A stretch of DNA of 64,000 nucleotides from Streptomyces sp. NBC_00223 (lineage in GTDB: Bacteria; Actinomycetota; Actinomycetes; Streptomycetales; Streptomycetaceae), in the NCBI RefSeq assembly GCF_036199905.1, contig NZ_CP108109.1:3085501-3149500 (forward strand). The letters run 5' to 3'. The translations under genes were made by a program, and so were the position numbers. Positions 34,374-43,639 of the stretch are shown here, one piece after another; positions within the stretch are counted from its first letter, which is position 1, and each line of letters opens with the position of its first letter. Under the pieces are notes generated by a model. It searched no databases. It worked only from the letters and a program-made list of their open reading frames with translations, and was not told the origin of the DNA.

Positions 34374-35120
34374 TCAGTTCTTGCCGGAAACGAGCACGAG
34401 CGCGACCTGGCCGGAGGCGGACGCGGCCGTCAGGGCACCGGCGTCGGCGCTGTCGGCGACCACGGTGACCGTGGTGTCACCGCTGCTCATGCCGCCCTCG
34501 GAACCGCTGCTGATGTCCTTGACCACCAGGTGGCCGCTGATCAGGGTGTTGGGCACGCTTGTGCCGGTGCTGTCGCCGCCGCTGTTGACGGCCTTGTTCG
34601 CCTCGTTGCCCACCAGGTAGGCGGCCACGGTGTCGCCGTTCGCGAGGCCGTGGGGCAGCTGTCCCGACTTGAGGGAGAGTCCGATCAGCGACTTCCCTTC
34701 CGCCAGCACGTTCTCCTTGGGAGTGACCATCGTGACGACCAGCAGGGAGCCCGGGGTCAGATTGGTGGCGGCGCGGTAGTGGCTCGTCAGATCCCCGCGC
34801 TGTCCCCAGGTGATGAACTCCAGGCCGGTGTCGTCGGAGACCATCACCTCACGCAGGGCCGACTGCGGGATGGGCTGTCCCGCGGCGATCTGCGTGGTGA
34901 CCTCGACGACCGAGATCTTGTTCCCCGCGCGCAGCACCATCACGGTGGCGCCCAGCGCGCCGACCAGGATCAACAGCACGGCCAGCGCGGCGAGTGCGGG
35001 CTTGCGCTCGCGCGGCGCCGTCGGCAGCCGCTCTCCGCCGACCGGCGCGCCGAGCGCCGGCGCGGGAACGGACTGACGGCCACCGCCGCCGCCCGCAGCG
35101 GAACGTTCCCTGGTCTTCAC
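34374..35120 (-). CDS. cpaB: CpaB/RcpC-like SAF-domain pilus assembly protein
   Basis: A 248-residue protein: cytoplasmic Gly/Pro-rich tail, one helix (ALAALAVLLILVGALGATVM) and an extracellular SAF domain (ISVVEVTTQIAAGQPIPQSA, then YRAATNLTPGSLLVVTMVTP). This matches CpaB/RcpC, which works at the cell surface in Tad systems. It begins with GTG at 35120 after GGGGGCAGTGAA and is the first gene of the leftward pilus operon, divergent from the EssC-like gene. Confidence 0.8.
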   Translation of the reverse strand: MKTRERSAAGGGGGRQSVPAPALGAPVGGERLPTAPRERKPALAALAVLLILVGALGATVMVLRAGNKISVVEVTTQIAAGQPIPQSALREVMVSDDTGLEFITWGQRGDLTSHYRAATNLTPGSLLVVTMVTPKENVLAEGKSLIGLSLKSGQLPHGLANGDTVAAYLVGNEANKAVNSGGDSTGTSVPNTLISGHLVVKDISSGSEGGMSSGDTTVTVVADSADAGALTAASASGQVALVLVSGKN

Positions 35121-35544
35121 TTCACTGCCCCCGTTGAGCCAACGTACCGATTGGCGACCGGTTGTGTGGGAGAAAGCGCCGCGCTCCGGTCCGGCGGCAG
35201 CCCACAGGCCGATGTCAAGTCACCGCACGCTATCAGCGCCGCAGAAACACCCTCAAGACGCATCACGTGACAACAGACTCACAGCCTTGCAACAGAACAG
35301 AACGACGTGCATGACATGCCCACGATCGGCCGCACAGTGTCGTGTCCGCTCCGCGCACCCCTGCTTCATCCGGCTCGCTCCACCACTTTCCCATCGTTCA
35401 CCCGGCCTGTGTCCAGCCCCGATTCCGGCCTGTGGACAACCCTGCGCAGGTTTTCCACAGGCGCCGCACCTGGCGCCCCACGGCCCTCCCGCAGCCGTTA
35501 TCGTCCATAACAACCAAGTCAAATCCGGGGGAACGGGGAACGCC
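35121..35544. promoter_or_regulatory. Divergent intergenic region between Tad operon and EssC-like gene
   Basis: This 424-bp gap contains no convincing gene. It must hold the promoters of both clusters. It is AT-richer than its surroundings at several points and contains a large palindrome with two DnaA-box-like nonamers (separate entry). Confidence 0.5.
35429..35461. promoter_or_regulatory. Near-perfect 33-bp palindrome with two inverted DnaA-box-like nonamers
   Basis: TGTGGACAA (35431-35439) is the complement of TTGTCCACA, the preferred Streptomyces DnaA box. TTTTCCACA (35451-35459) is a near match in the opposite orientation, 11 bp away. Between them CCTGCGCAGG is itself a perfect palindrome. 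The whole CCTGTGGA...TCCACAGG block lies about 85 bp upstream of the EssC-like start. Confidence 0.6.
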
Positions 35545-38500
35545 GTGCGTCTGTCGTTGACCGTGGTCGATCCGCTCGGCGGGGACCGCGCCGATGTGGT
35601 GGTCGAGGCCGATGCCGCGTCGACCGTCGCCGAACTCGCCCGTGTGCTGGGCCAGAAGGTCGGCGGAGGCGGCGCCGAGATCATCTCGATCACCGGCGGC
35701 GCGGCCCGTTCGCCCGGCGCTCCCGCCGTGTACGTGGACGGATACGCCGTCGACCCCGGCTGGTCGGTGGCCCAGTCACCGCTGCGCGAGGGCGCGGTGG
35801 TGAGTCTGTACGACCCGGCAGGTTGTCTGCCGGGCGAGCCGGCGGGCGTCGTCGAACTGCGGGTCGCGGGCGGTCCCGACGCGGGCGCGGTGCACCGGCT
35901 GGGCATCGGCAAGGTCGAGATCGGTCGCGGCCGGTCGGCCCGGGTCAGGATCGACGACTCCGAACTCGCCGAGCGGGCCGCCGTGCTGACGGTAGGCATG
36001 GGCGGCACCTGCCAGGTCACGGTCGGGGGAGAGACGAAGGAGTGGCCGCTGGGCGGTCAGGTCGCCCTCGGCAACACCCTTCTGGAGCTCGGTCCTTATA
36101 TTCCGCCCAACGCGGCGCTGCACCCGGGTGAGGACGGGGCGACGTACGAGTACAACCGCCCGCCCCGGCTGTCCCCGCCCGAGCGCACCACCCTGTTCCG
36201 GCTGCCGAGTCCGCCGAAGGAGCCCACCGCCCGCCCGCTGCCCTGGCTGATGGCGCTCATGCCGCTGGTCATGGCGGTGACGATGGCCTTCATGATGCAC
36301 CGCATGATGTATCTGATCATGGCGGTGGTCAGCCCCGTCGTCATGGTCGGCAACTACTTCATGGACAAGAAGCACGGCCGCAAGTCGTACGCGAGGACGG
36401 TCACCGAGTACCGCGAGCGCAAGGCGGGCATCGAGCGGGACGCGGGCAACGCGCTGGACGCGGAGCGCAAGGACCGGGCCGCCGCGTCGCCCGACCCGGC
36501 CACGGTGCTCAACACCGCGACCGGCCCGCGCACCCGGCTGTGGGAGCGGCGCCGAGGCGACGCCGACCATCTGCTGATCAGGGTCGGCACGGCGAAGGTG
36601 CCGTCCGAGGTGGTGCTCGACGACCCGGAGCAGGAGGAGCACCGCCGCAAGGTCACCTGGGACATCGACGACGCGCCGGTCGCCGTGGAGTTGCGGCGGC
36701 TCGGGGTGCTCGGTTTCGCGGCCCCCGGTGACGGCGCCCGGGCGATGGGCCGCTGGGCGGTCGCCCAGATGGCCACGCTCAGCAGCCCGATGGATGTGCA
36801 GTTCTATGTGCTCACCGAGCAGTCGGGCCGGGACAGCTGGGACTGGGTGCGGTGGCTGCCGCACTCCCGGCCCACCGACGGCCAGGACGCCAGCGCCCTG
36901 CTGGGCACCGACGCGGAGACGGTGGCGGCCCGCGTCGCCGAGCTGATCTCGATCCTCGACGGGCGGCAGAAGGCCAAGCAGAAGGCGGGCAGCTCGGCGA
37001 ACCACGCGGCCTTCTTCAAGGACCCCGACATCGTGGTGGTCCTGGACGGCTCGCGGCGGATGCGTTCGCTGCCCGGCGTCGTGCAACTGCTGCGCGAGGG
37101 GCCCGGCGTCGGGATATTCGCCATCTGCCTGGACTCCGAGAGCCGCTTCCTGCCCGGCGAGTGCCAGGCCGTGGTGAGCGCCGAGTTCGAGGCACCCGCC
37201 GAGTCCGCGCGGGTCGCCTCCGTGCCGGAGACCACCGCTTCCGTACCCCGGCAAGGCGGCTTCCCCTCGGTCAACGCCTGGTACGCGGCGGGCCCGCAGA
37301 CCCGGGCCGTCGTCGCGGAACCGGCTCCCGGTGCCTTCCGGCTGCGGGTCGAGCAGACCGGCGCGGCCCAGATCCGCAAGGTGCGGCCCGACCTGGTCTC
37401 GCCCGCGTGGTGCGCCCGGCTGGCCCGCTGCCTCTCGCCGATCCGCGACATCAGCGGCGACGCGGAGGACTCGGCGATCCCCTCCTCCAGCCGGCTGCTC
37501 GACGTCCTGGACCTCGAACCGCCCACCGCCGACGCGGTCGCCGCCCGCTGGCGGGTCAGCCCCCTCTCGACGCAGGCGGTCGTCGGCGAGTCCTACGACG
37601 GCCCGTTCGCGATCGACATCCGCAAGGACGGCCCGCACGGTCTGATCGCCGGCACCACCGGTTCCGGCAAGTCCGAGCTGCTGCAGACCATCGTGGCGTC
37701 CCTGGCGGTGGCGAACACCCCCGAGGCGATGACCTTCGTGCTCATCGACTACAAGGGCGGCTCGGCGTTCAAGGACTGCGTGCAGCTTCCGCACACCGTC
37801 GGCATGGTCACCGACCTCGACGCCCACCTGGTGGAACGCGCGCTGGAGTCGCTGGGCGCCGAGCTGAAGCGCCGTGAGCACATCCTGGCCGAGGCCGGCG
37901 CCAAGGACATCGAGGACTACACCGACCTGATCAGGCGTCAGCCCGGCCTCAAGCCGATGCCACGACTGCTCATCGTCATCGACGAGTTCGCGTCCATGGT
38001 CCGCGAACTGCCGGACTTCGTCACCGGCCTGGTCAACATCGCCCAGCGCGGCCGTTCGCTCGGCATCCATCTGATACTGGCCACCCAGCGGCCCAGCGGA
38101 GTCGTCTCACCGGAGATCCGGGCCAACACCAACCTGCGGATCGCGCTGCGCGTGACCGACGGCAGCGAGTCCTCCGACGTCATCGACGCCCCCGACGCCG
38201 GAAACATCTCCAAGTCCACCCCCGGCCGCGCCTACGTCCGGCTCGGCGCGACCTCGCTGGTGCCCTTCCAGTCGGGCCGGGTCGGCGGACGCCGCCCGGG
38301 CGCCGTCGAGAATGTGACGGTGGCGCCCTGGGTCGGCGTGGTCGACTGGGCGCAGCTCGGCCGCAGCGCCCCGCGACGCCCGGCGGGCGCCAAGGGCGAG
38401 GAGGACGAGATCACCGACCTCAAGGTGCTCGTCGAGGCCATCTGCCGGGCCAACGAACGGCTTGCCATTCCCGCCCAGCACAGTCCGTGGCTGCCCGCGC

Positions 38501-40080
38501 TGCCCGACACCCTGCTGCTCGACGAACTGCCCGCACCGGTCGCGGCCGGACCGCTGCCGCCCGCGCCCTACGGCGTCGAGGACCTGCCCGCGCTCCAGGC
38601 CCGCCGGGCCGTCGCCGTCGATCTGCACACCTTCGGCCATCTGCTGGCGGCGGGCGCGCCGCGCTCGGGCCGCTCCCAACTGCTGCGCACCCTCGCCGGT
38701 TCGCTGGCCCGCACCCACTCGACGGCCGATCTGCACCTGTACGGCATCGACTGCGGAAACGGCGCGCTGAACGCGCTGACGAAGCTGCCGCACTGCGGTG
38801 CGGTCGTGGGGCGCGCCCAGTCCGAGCGGGCGATCCGGCTGATCGGCCGGCTCAAGGCGGAGATGACCTACCGTCAGGAGCTGCTGGCGGCGGACGGTTT
38901 CGCGGACATCGGCGAGCAGCGCGGGGCGGTGGCGACCGACGAGGAGCGACTGCCGCACATCGTGATCCTCCTCGACCGGTGGGAGGGCTGGACCCCCTCG
39001 CTCGGCGAGCTGGACCACGGGGCGCTCACCGACGACCTGTTCATGTTCCTGCGCGAGGGCGCGTCGGTCGGCATCCACCTGGTCATCACCGGTGACCGCA
39101 CCCTGATGGCGGGCCGGATCTCCACCCTCACCGAGGACAAGGTCGCCTTCCGGCTCGCCGACCGCTCCGACTTCTCCCTGATCGCGGTCAATCCGCGCAA
39201 GGTGCCCGACGAGATCCGGCCCGGCCGCGCCTACCGCTCGGAGTCCGGTATCGAGCTCCAGGTCGCGCTGCTCGACGGGGACCCGACCGGCCAGGGCCAG
39301 GCAGCGGCGCTCGCCGCGATCGGCGCCGCGGCCGCCGAGCGGGACGCGGGACTGCCCCGCGCCCGGCGGCCGTTCCGGGTGGATGTGCTCCCCTCGCGGC
39401 TGTCCTTCGCCGACGCGTGGGAGATGCGCGACACCGACGCGGCCCGCAGCCCGCTGTGGGCGCTGGTCGGCGTCGGCGGTGACGAGCTGACCGGTGTCGG
39501 CCCCGATCTGTCCGACGGCACGGCCGCCTTCGTCATCGGCGGCCCCGGCAAGTCCGGCCGGTCCACCCTGCTGCTCACCCTCGCCCGCAGCTGTCAGCGG
39601 CAGGGCGTCAAGCTGGTGGTTGCCGCACCGCGCCCGTCGCCGATGCGTGAACTGGCCGGTGGCGAAGGGGTGCTGAGGGTCTTCGCCGAAAGCGAGATAC
39701 CCGCCGAGGAGCTGACCAAGGCCCTGGACGAGGCCGCGGGCTCACCGGTGGTGGTCCTCATCGACGACGCGGAGCTGCTGCGCGACTGCGAGGCCCGGGA
39801 CGTGCTCAAGGACATCATCGCCCGCGGCTCCGACCAGGGCCGGGCGGTGGTCCTGGCCGGCGGTGAGGAGGACATCTGCTCCGGCTTCTCCGGCTGGCAG
39901 GTCGACGCCAAGAAGGCCCGCCGCGGTGTGCTGCTCTCTCCGCAGCAGACGATGAGCGGTGAGCTGATCGGCACCCGGCTCAGCCGCAGCACTGTCGGCG
40001 GCCAGATCACACCCGGTCGCGCGCTGCTCCATCTGGGGGACGGGGAGCCGAAGACGGTGACCGTCCCTCTGACGGTCTGA
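35545..40080 (+). CDS. EssC-like FHA-FtsK/SpoIIIE type VII secretion ATPase
   Basis: A 1511-residue T7SS motor. Residues ~100-185 form an FHA-like domain (VEIGRGRSARVRIDDSELAE), as in Firmicutes EssC. Two helices follow at ~232-272 (WLMALMPLVMAVTMAFMMHR). Three FtsK-type ATPase domains come next. D1 is complete: Walker A AGTTGSGKSELL at ~701-712 and Walker B LLIVIDEFA at ~808. D2 has GAPRSGRSQ (~1037) and D3 has GGPGKSGRST (~1333), both with Arg in place of the P-loop Lys, so only D1 looks fully catalytic. The GTG at 35545 follows GGGGGAACGGGGAACGCC. No EccB, EccD, EccE or mycosin gene is in the window. Confidence 0.88.
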   Translation: MRLSLTVVDPLGGDRADVVVEADAASTVAELARVLGQKVGGGGAEIISITGGAARSPGAPAVYVDGYAVDPGWSVAQSPLREGAVVSLYDPAGCLPGEPAGVVELRVAGGPDAGAVHRLGIGKVEIGRGRSARVRIDDSELAERAAVLTVGMGGTCQVTVGGETKEWPLGGQVALGNTLLELGPYIPPNAALHPGEDGATYEYNRPPRLSPPERTTLFRLPSPPKEPTARPLPWLMALMPLVMAVTMAFMMHRMMYLIMAVVSPVVMVGNYFMDKKHGRKSYARTVTEYRERKAGIERDAGNALDAERKDRAAASPDPATVLNTATGPRTRLWERRRGDADHLLIRVGTAKVPSEVVLDDPEQEEHRRKVTWDIDDAPVAVELRRLGVLGFAAPGDGARAMGRWAVAQMATLSSPMDVQFYVLTEQSGRDSWDWVRWLPHSRPTDGQDASALLGTDAETVAARVAELISILDGRQKAKQKAGSSANHAAFFKDPDIVVVLDGSRRMRSLPGVVQLLREGPGVGIFAICLDSESRFLPGECQAVVSAEFEAPAESARVASVPETTASVPRQGGFPSVNAWYAAGPQTRAVVAEPAPGAFRLRVEQTGAAQIRKVRPDLVSPAWCARLARCLSPIRDISGDAEDSAIPSSSRLLDVLDLEPPTADAVAARWRVSPLSTQAVVGESYDGPFAIDIRKDGPHGLIAGTTGSGKSELLQTIVASLAVANTPEAMTFVLIDYKGGSAFKDCVQLPHTVGMVTDLDAHLVERALESLGAELKRREHILAEAGAKDIEDYTDLIRRQPGLKPMPRLLIVIDEFASMVRELPDFVTGLVNIAQRGRSLGIHLILATQRPSGVVSPEIRANTNLRIALRVTDGSESSDVIDAPDAGNISKSTPGRAYVRLGATSLVPFQSGRVGGRRPGAVENVTVAPWVGVVDWAQLGRSAPRRPAGAKGEEDEITDLKVLVEAICRANERLAIPAQHSPWLPALPDTLLLDELPAPVAAGPLPPAPYGVEDLPALQARRAVAVDLHTFGHLLAAGAPRSGRSQLLRTLAGSLARTHSTADLHLYGIDCGNGALNALTKLPHCGAVVGRAQSERAIRLIGRLKAEMTYRQELLAADGFADIGEQRGAVATDEERLPHIVILLDRWEGWTPSLGELDHGALTDDLFMFLREGASVGIHLVITGDRTLMAGRISTLTEDKVAFRLADRSDFSLIAVNPRKVPDEIRPGRAYRSESGIELQVALLDGDPTGQGQAAALAAIGAAAAERDAGLPRARRPFRVDVLPSRLSFADAWEMRDTDAARSPLWALVGVGGDELTGVGPDLSDGTAAFVIGGPGKSGRSTLLLTLARSCQRQGVKLVVAAPRPSPMRELAGGEGVLRVFAESEIPAEELTKALDEAAGSPVVVLIDDAELLRDCEARDVLKDIIARGSDQGRAVVLAGGEEDICSGFSGWQVDAKKARRGVLLSPQQTMSGELIGTRLSRSTVGGQITPGRALLHLGDGEPKTVTVPLTV

Positions 40081-40103
40081 GCCGACGCGGGTCCGGCGTC
40101 GGC
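40081..40103 (+). terminator. Hairpin directly after the EssC-like gene
   Basis: GCCGACGC (40081-40088) pairs perfectly with GCGTCGGC (40096-40103) around a 7-nt loop, starting on the base after the stop codon. Confidence 0.6.
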
Positions 40104-40194
40104 CGGCCGGGAGTACGGGCCCGCGGCTCGGAAAGCACCGGCCGGGACCGGCCCGGGTCGGCGGCGCCGACCGCGAGGCCGCGACCGCCGCGGG

Positions 40195-40710
40195 TCAGTT
40201 GCTCGGCAGGCTGGTGCGGAAGAAGGTGTCGGTCAGCCCGTCCTTCCACCGCACGGTGAGCGTCTTGCCATCGGCGGCCAGCACACCACGGCCTGAGGTG
40301 CGGTCCTTGTTGCCGTCCATGCAGGTCAGGGTGAGCCCGAGGCCGTCCTTGTCGGTGTACGTTCCGCCGCACAGATGGGAGCTGGTCAGTCCGGCCTGAC
40401 CCTTGCCCAGGACGAGTTGGACCTTGGCGGAGCCCCGGGTGGACAGCCAGACGCCCTCCACCCCCCGGGTCGGGTCACCGGTCGGGGCATCGGTCGGAAC
40501 ATCGGTCGCGTCCGGGGTCGAGGCCGTGGCGACGGGGGCGTCGCTCGTGGTGGTGGCCGCGGCGCCGGTCTTCCCGGCCGTCGTGGTGGGGGCCGCCGTC
40601 GGCTTCCTGGTGTCGTCCGCACCGCTGCCGCACCCGCTCAGCGCCAGGACGGCGGCGACCGCCGCGGCGGCGATCCCCGCTCCGGTGAACGTACGACTTC
40701 TGGAACGCAC
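40195..40710 (-). CDS. Small secreted lipoprotein, unknown function
   Basis: A 171-residue lipoprotein. The signal peptide RSRSRTFTGAGIAAAAVAAV ends in lipobox LALSGC. An Ala/Thr/Asp-rich linker (residues ~32-85) precedes a compact C-terminal domain with two cysteines (SSHLCGGTYTDK and LTCMDGNKDRTSGRG), a probable disulfide. The GTG at 40710 has GGGGGAG 6 nt upstream. It lies inside the T7SS-type cluster on the opposite strand, so a link to secretion is contextual only. Confidence 0.7.
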   Translation of the reverse strand: MRSRSRTFTGAGIAAAAVAAVLALSGCGSGADDTRKPTAAPTTTAGKTGAAATTTSDAPVATASTPDATDVPTDAPTGDPTRGVEGVWLSTRGSAKVQLVLGKGQAGLTSSHLCGGTYTDKDGLGLTLTCMDGNKDRTSGRGVLAADGKTLTVRWKDGLTDTFFRTSLPSN

Positions 40711-40924
40711 CTGTACTCCCCCATGTCGCGAAGTGGACCCGGCGGATCGCAAGCTACCAGCAGGTCCTGGGGAGACGCGTCGGCTGATTGCTGTGCGGGA
40801 CACCTGTCGCAGGACCGTGACGGCTGAACCGTGGACGGTCGGTGTACGCCCAATAGAGTAGAGGAACGGCTTCCGCGAGCACCCCGCGGAATCCCATGGA
40901 ATGCCGAGAAAGGGTTGATTTCTC

Positions 40925-41221
40925 ATGGGGGACCTACAGATCAACGGAACCGTGATGGGCGATTTGAGAAAAACGTTCTCAACCGTCGCGGACCGGATGG
41001 ACGTCGTCAGCCGGGCCATGGGCAATGCCAACGGCGAGTCGGTCGGAGCGCCCCGGCTCATCGACGACGTACATGATTTCGCCGACGACTGGCATTACGG
41101 CATCAAACAGATAGGCCAGCACGCCGACACCGCCGTGAAGATGATCGACCAGATAGGCAAGACGTTCGACGACGCCGATCTGCAGCTCGCCAACTCGCTG
41201 AAGGCAGACGGGAAGAAGTGA
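40925..41221 (+). CDS. WXG100-like small helical protein
   Basis: A 98-residue protein with two predicted amphipathic helices around FADDWHYGIKQI (W-x-x-G, near residue 57). It lacks Cys and hydrophobic stretches, matching WXG100/ESAT-6-type size and fold. The ATG at 40925 follows GAAAGG at 11 nt. The next gene, a larger T7SS-type substrate, starts 4 nt after its stop, so the pair likely forms a co-secreted complex. In-family function is inferred from context next to the EssC-like ATPase. Confidence 0.7.
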   Translation: MGDLQINGTVMGDLRKTFSTVADRMDVVSRAMGNANGESVGAPRLIDDVHDFADDWHYGIKQIGQHADTAVKMIDQIGKTFDDADLQLANSLKADGKK

Positions 41222-41225
41222 CAGC

Positions 41226-42566
41226 GTGACGCGCAGCTTTCCGCATCTCGGTTTCGATCCGACTCCCGGTGACGTCGAGCGCACCCGCGCGCTGGCCCGG
41301 CAGCTCGGCGACCTGCACGGTGAGTTGACCACGACGGTCAACGAGTTGAACCGCCTCGACTGCGGTTACTGGAAGGGGGAGGCCGCCAAGGCGTTCATCT
41401 CCCACATCGACCACGACGTGACGCCGCTGATCAAGAAGGCGCACGATTCCTTCGGCCGGGGCTCGGACGCGTTGAGCCGCTGGGCCGACCAGTTGCACGG
41501 CTTCCAGAGCGAGGCCGACTCCCTGGAGAAGGAAGCGGCGACCAAGCAGAGCGCGCTGGACCACGCCAGGACGGCAGCCGGGGTCCCCGCCGACACCGGC
41601 ACCCCGCACCCGCGGCCCGGTCCTTCTCCCGACCCGGACCCCGACGCCGCGGCCGACGCCAAGAAGAAGCAGCAGGCCGTCACCGACGCCAACTCCGCGC
41701 TCCAGGGCGTCCGCCACCGCGCGGAAGAGCTGCACAACCGTTTCACCAGCGCCGCCGACGCCATCAGCCACGACCTCGACAAGGCCGGTGACATCGCCCC
41801 GGACAAGCCCGGCCTCTTCCACCGGATCGTCCACGGCGTCGAGGGCGCCTGGAACGACACGGTGCAGTGGGTCAAGGACCACGCCGATCTGATCAAGCTC
41901 ATCGGTGACCTGCTCAGCGACCTCAGCGGCATCCTCGCCGTCCTCGCCATCCTGACCGCTCCCTTCGAGCCGCTGGGCGCGATCTTCGCCGCCGCCGCGG
42001 TCGTCACCAGCGCGGCGGCGCTGATCACCCATCTGGTCGCCAAGCTCGCGGGCGCCGATGTCAGTTGGATGAGCATCGGCTTCGACGCGCTCGGCGCGAT
42101 ACCGGGCATCGGCGCCTTCTCCAAGGGGGTCAAGGTCGCCGACGGCGCCGTCGCCGCGACCCGCGCGGCCCGGCTCGGCGAGGGCTTCCGCGGGGTGCAG
42201 ACCCTGGGACGCAACTTCGTCGGCCTCTCCGGCGACTTCGTGGCCGGTGCCAAACAGGTCAAGCTCTTCGGAAAGACCGTGGAATTGGGCGGATTGAAAG
42301 CGGCGGGGAAGATTGTGTCCGACGGGAAGTTCGCCAACCGCCTCCAGTTGGTCTCCGAGGGCCTTTACCACAATGGCCAGCTGCTCGGTACGAAGGGCCT
42401 CGCCCTGGCGACCAAGGGGCGGGTCGGCATTGACGCGATGAGCAATCTGGGCCGGGGCATCGACGCCGGGCTCAAGCTCGCGCCCAAGCTCTATTCGATT
42501 CCGCAGCACATCGGCGAGGCCATCCATCTCGGTGACCGCTTCGACCAGTCCGCCACCGCGCACTGA
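41226..42566 (+). CDS. Putative T7SS-secreted protein with helical N-terminal targeting domain
   Basis: A 446-residue protein. Residues ~1-110 form a WXG-like helical targeting domain (FDPTPGDVERTRALARQLGD, LDCGYWKGEAAKAFISHIDH) with the W-x-G turn YWKGEAA. A Pro-rich spacer (PHPRPGPSPDPDPD) and a second helical part follow. The middle is hydrophobic (ILAVLAILTAPFEPLGAIFA, residues ~238-285), like the transmembrane region of LXG/WXG effectors. The C-terminal ~150 residues (GLKAAGKIVSDGKFANRLQL) have no recognised enzymatic fold. The GTG at 41226 is preceded by GGGAAGAAG and coupled to the small WXG-like gene. Target and activity are unknown. Confidence 0.7.
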   Translation: MTRSFPHLGFDPTPGDVERTRALARQLGDLHGELTTTVNELNRLDCGYWKGEAAKAFISHIDHDVTPLIKKAHDSFGRGSDALSRWADQLHGFQSEADSLEKEAATKQSALDHARTAAGVPADTGTPHPRPGPSPDPDPDAAADAKKKQQAVTDANSALQGVRHRAEELHNRFTSAADAISHDLDKAGDIAPDKPGLFHRIVHGVEGAWNDTVQWVKDHADLIKLIGDLLSDLSGILAVLAILTAPFEPLGAIFAAAAVVTSAAALITHLVAKLAGADVSWMSIGFDALGAIPGIGAFSKGVKVADGAVAATRAARLGEGFRGVQTLGRNFVGLSGDFVAGAKQVKLFGKTVELGGLKAAGKIVSDGKFANRLQLVSEGLYHNGQLLGTKGLALATKGRVGIDAMSNLGRGIDAGLKLAPKLYSIPQHIGEAIHLGDRFDQSATAH

Positions 42567-42635
42567 ACGAGACCGGCCCCGGACGATTCGCCGAGTCGAC
42601 GACCGATCACCCCCGAACGAAAGGCCGCACGACCT

Positions 42636-43520
42636 ATGGACTGGTATCCGGACCCGGATGAATCCGTGCTGCTGCGTACGCCGATCCGGTTCGCGACGGG
42701 ATACGCGGAACCGGTGGCGGGCGCGCGCTGGTTCCGGGACGCGCAGCGCCGCGACATCCAGGCGGAGCTGCCCGGCTGGCCGGCCGGACCGGAGTTCACC
42801 GTGCGGTCGAAGAGCCAACAGAACGTCAACAGGGCGGGCCGGGCGGCCCTCTTCGGCATCCCGGCGGTCGCCCGCCTGGTCGTCGAGGCGGTGAGCGGCG
42901 CCCCCGGCCTGCCAGGCGGCCTGCCGAAGCCGCGCGGCACCTCGCAGGACCCGGCGAACGAGGTCGAGGACTTCCCGGTCATGTGGGCGGCGCCCGGCAC
43001 CGCGGCCCGCGCCCTGCCGTGGCAGCTCGACCCGTCCCGCGCCCCTGACCGCTACCGGGTCGACACGGTCGTCACCGAACGGCGCCTTGTCCTCCTCGGC
43101 ATCGGATCGGACATGACGGCCAGGGCCGAGGTGCTGTGGGAGACGTCCAGGACCGAGGTCGCGGGCGCGGAGCGCCTGGAGTTCAGCGAGAACGGCCGCG
43201 ATCTGCGGATCACGTTCACCGACGGCTCCTGGGTACGGCTGGCGACCGGCGACGCCGCCAAGCTCGTCGGCATCCTCGCCGACCGGCGCCGGCTCCTGCC
43301 CGAGTCCGAACTCGACCCGGGCCAGCGCGAACGCGTCGCCCGCTTCGTGGCGGAATTGCCCGGCACCGCCCGGGCGCCGCGCTTCTTCCGACTGGCGAGC
43401 GGAATCGTCCTCGTCGAATGCCAGGTACCGGCGAAGGCCGGCAAGGGCCTGTTCGAAACCCATTCCATCCTGATGAGCGAATCCGGACAGCCGGGTCACC
43501 CGCAGCCCGGCGATCTTTAG
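42636..43520 (+). CDS. Hypothetical protein in T7SS-type operon
   Basis: A 294-residue soluble protein, MDWYPDPDESVLLRTPIRFA, with no signal peptide. The region at ~135-215 (RYRVDTVVTERRLVLLGIGS, WETSRTEVAGAERLEFSENG, LRITFTDGSWVRLATGD) resembles a PH-like/GRAM beta domain. The C-terminus ends with a Gly/Pro-rich tail. It lies 69 bp after the putative substrate gene and 10 bp before the IS-split gene, so all were probably one transcript. No function is recognised; an immunity or chaperone role is only contextual. Confidence 0.65.
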   Translation: MDWYPDPDESVLLRTPIRFATGYAEPVAGARWFRDAQRRDIQAELPGWPAGPEFTVRSKSQQNVNRAGRAALFGIPAVARLVVEAVSGAPGLPGGLPKPRGTSQDPANEVEDFPVMWAAPGTAARALPWQLDPSRAPDRYRVDTVVTERRLVLLGIGSDMTARAEVLWETSRTEVAGAERLEFSENGRDLRITFTDGSWVRLATGDAAKLVGILADRRRLLPESELDPGQRERVARFVAELPGTARAPRFFRLASGIVLVECQVPAKAGKGLFETHSILMSESGQPGHPQPGDL

Positions 43521-43593
43521 GCGAAAATCAATGACCACTCCCCCGGAAATACCGGAAACCGTCCCCGCCGTTCCCGCCCCCGCCGGCACCGCC

Positions 43594-43603
43594 ACCCTCA
43601 CCG
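43594..43603. repeat. Target-site duplication, left copy
   Basis: ACCCTCACCG immediately left of the insertion sequence, identical to 45065-45074. Confidence 0.93.
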
Positions 43604-43639
43604 CAGGGCCCCGGCGAGTGCCTGGATCGTCTGGTTTGA

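Noticed and set aside
35776..38070. 764-codon minus-strand frame inside the EssC-like gene
   Set aside because: Overlaps a clearly recognised FtsK-domain protein and has no motif of its own.
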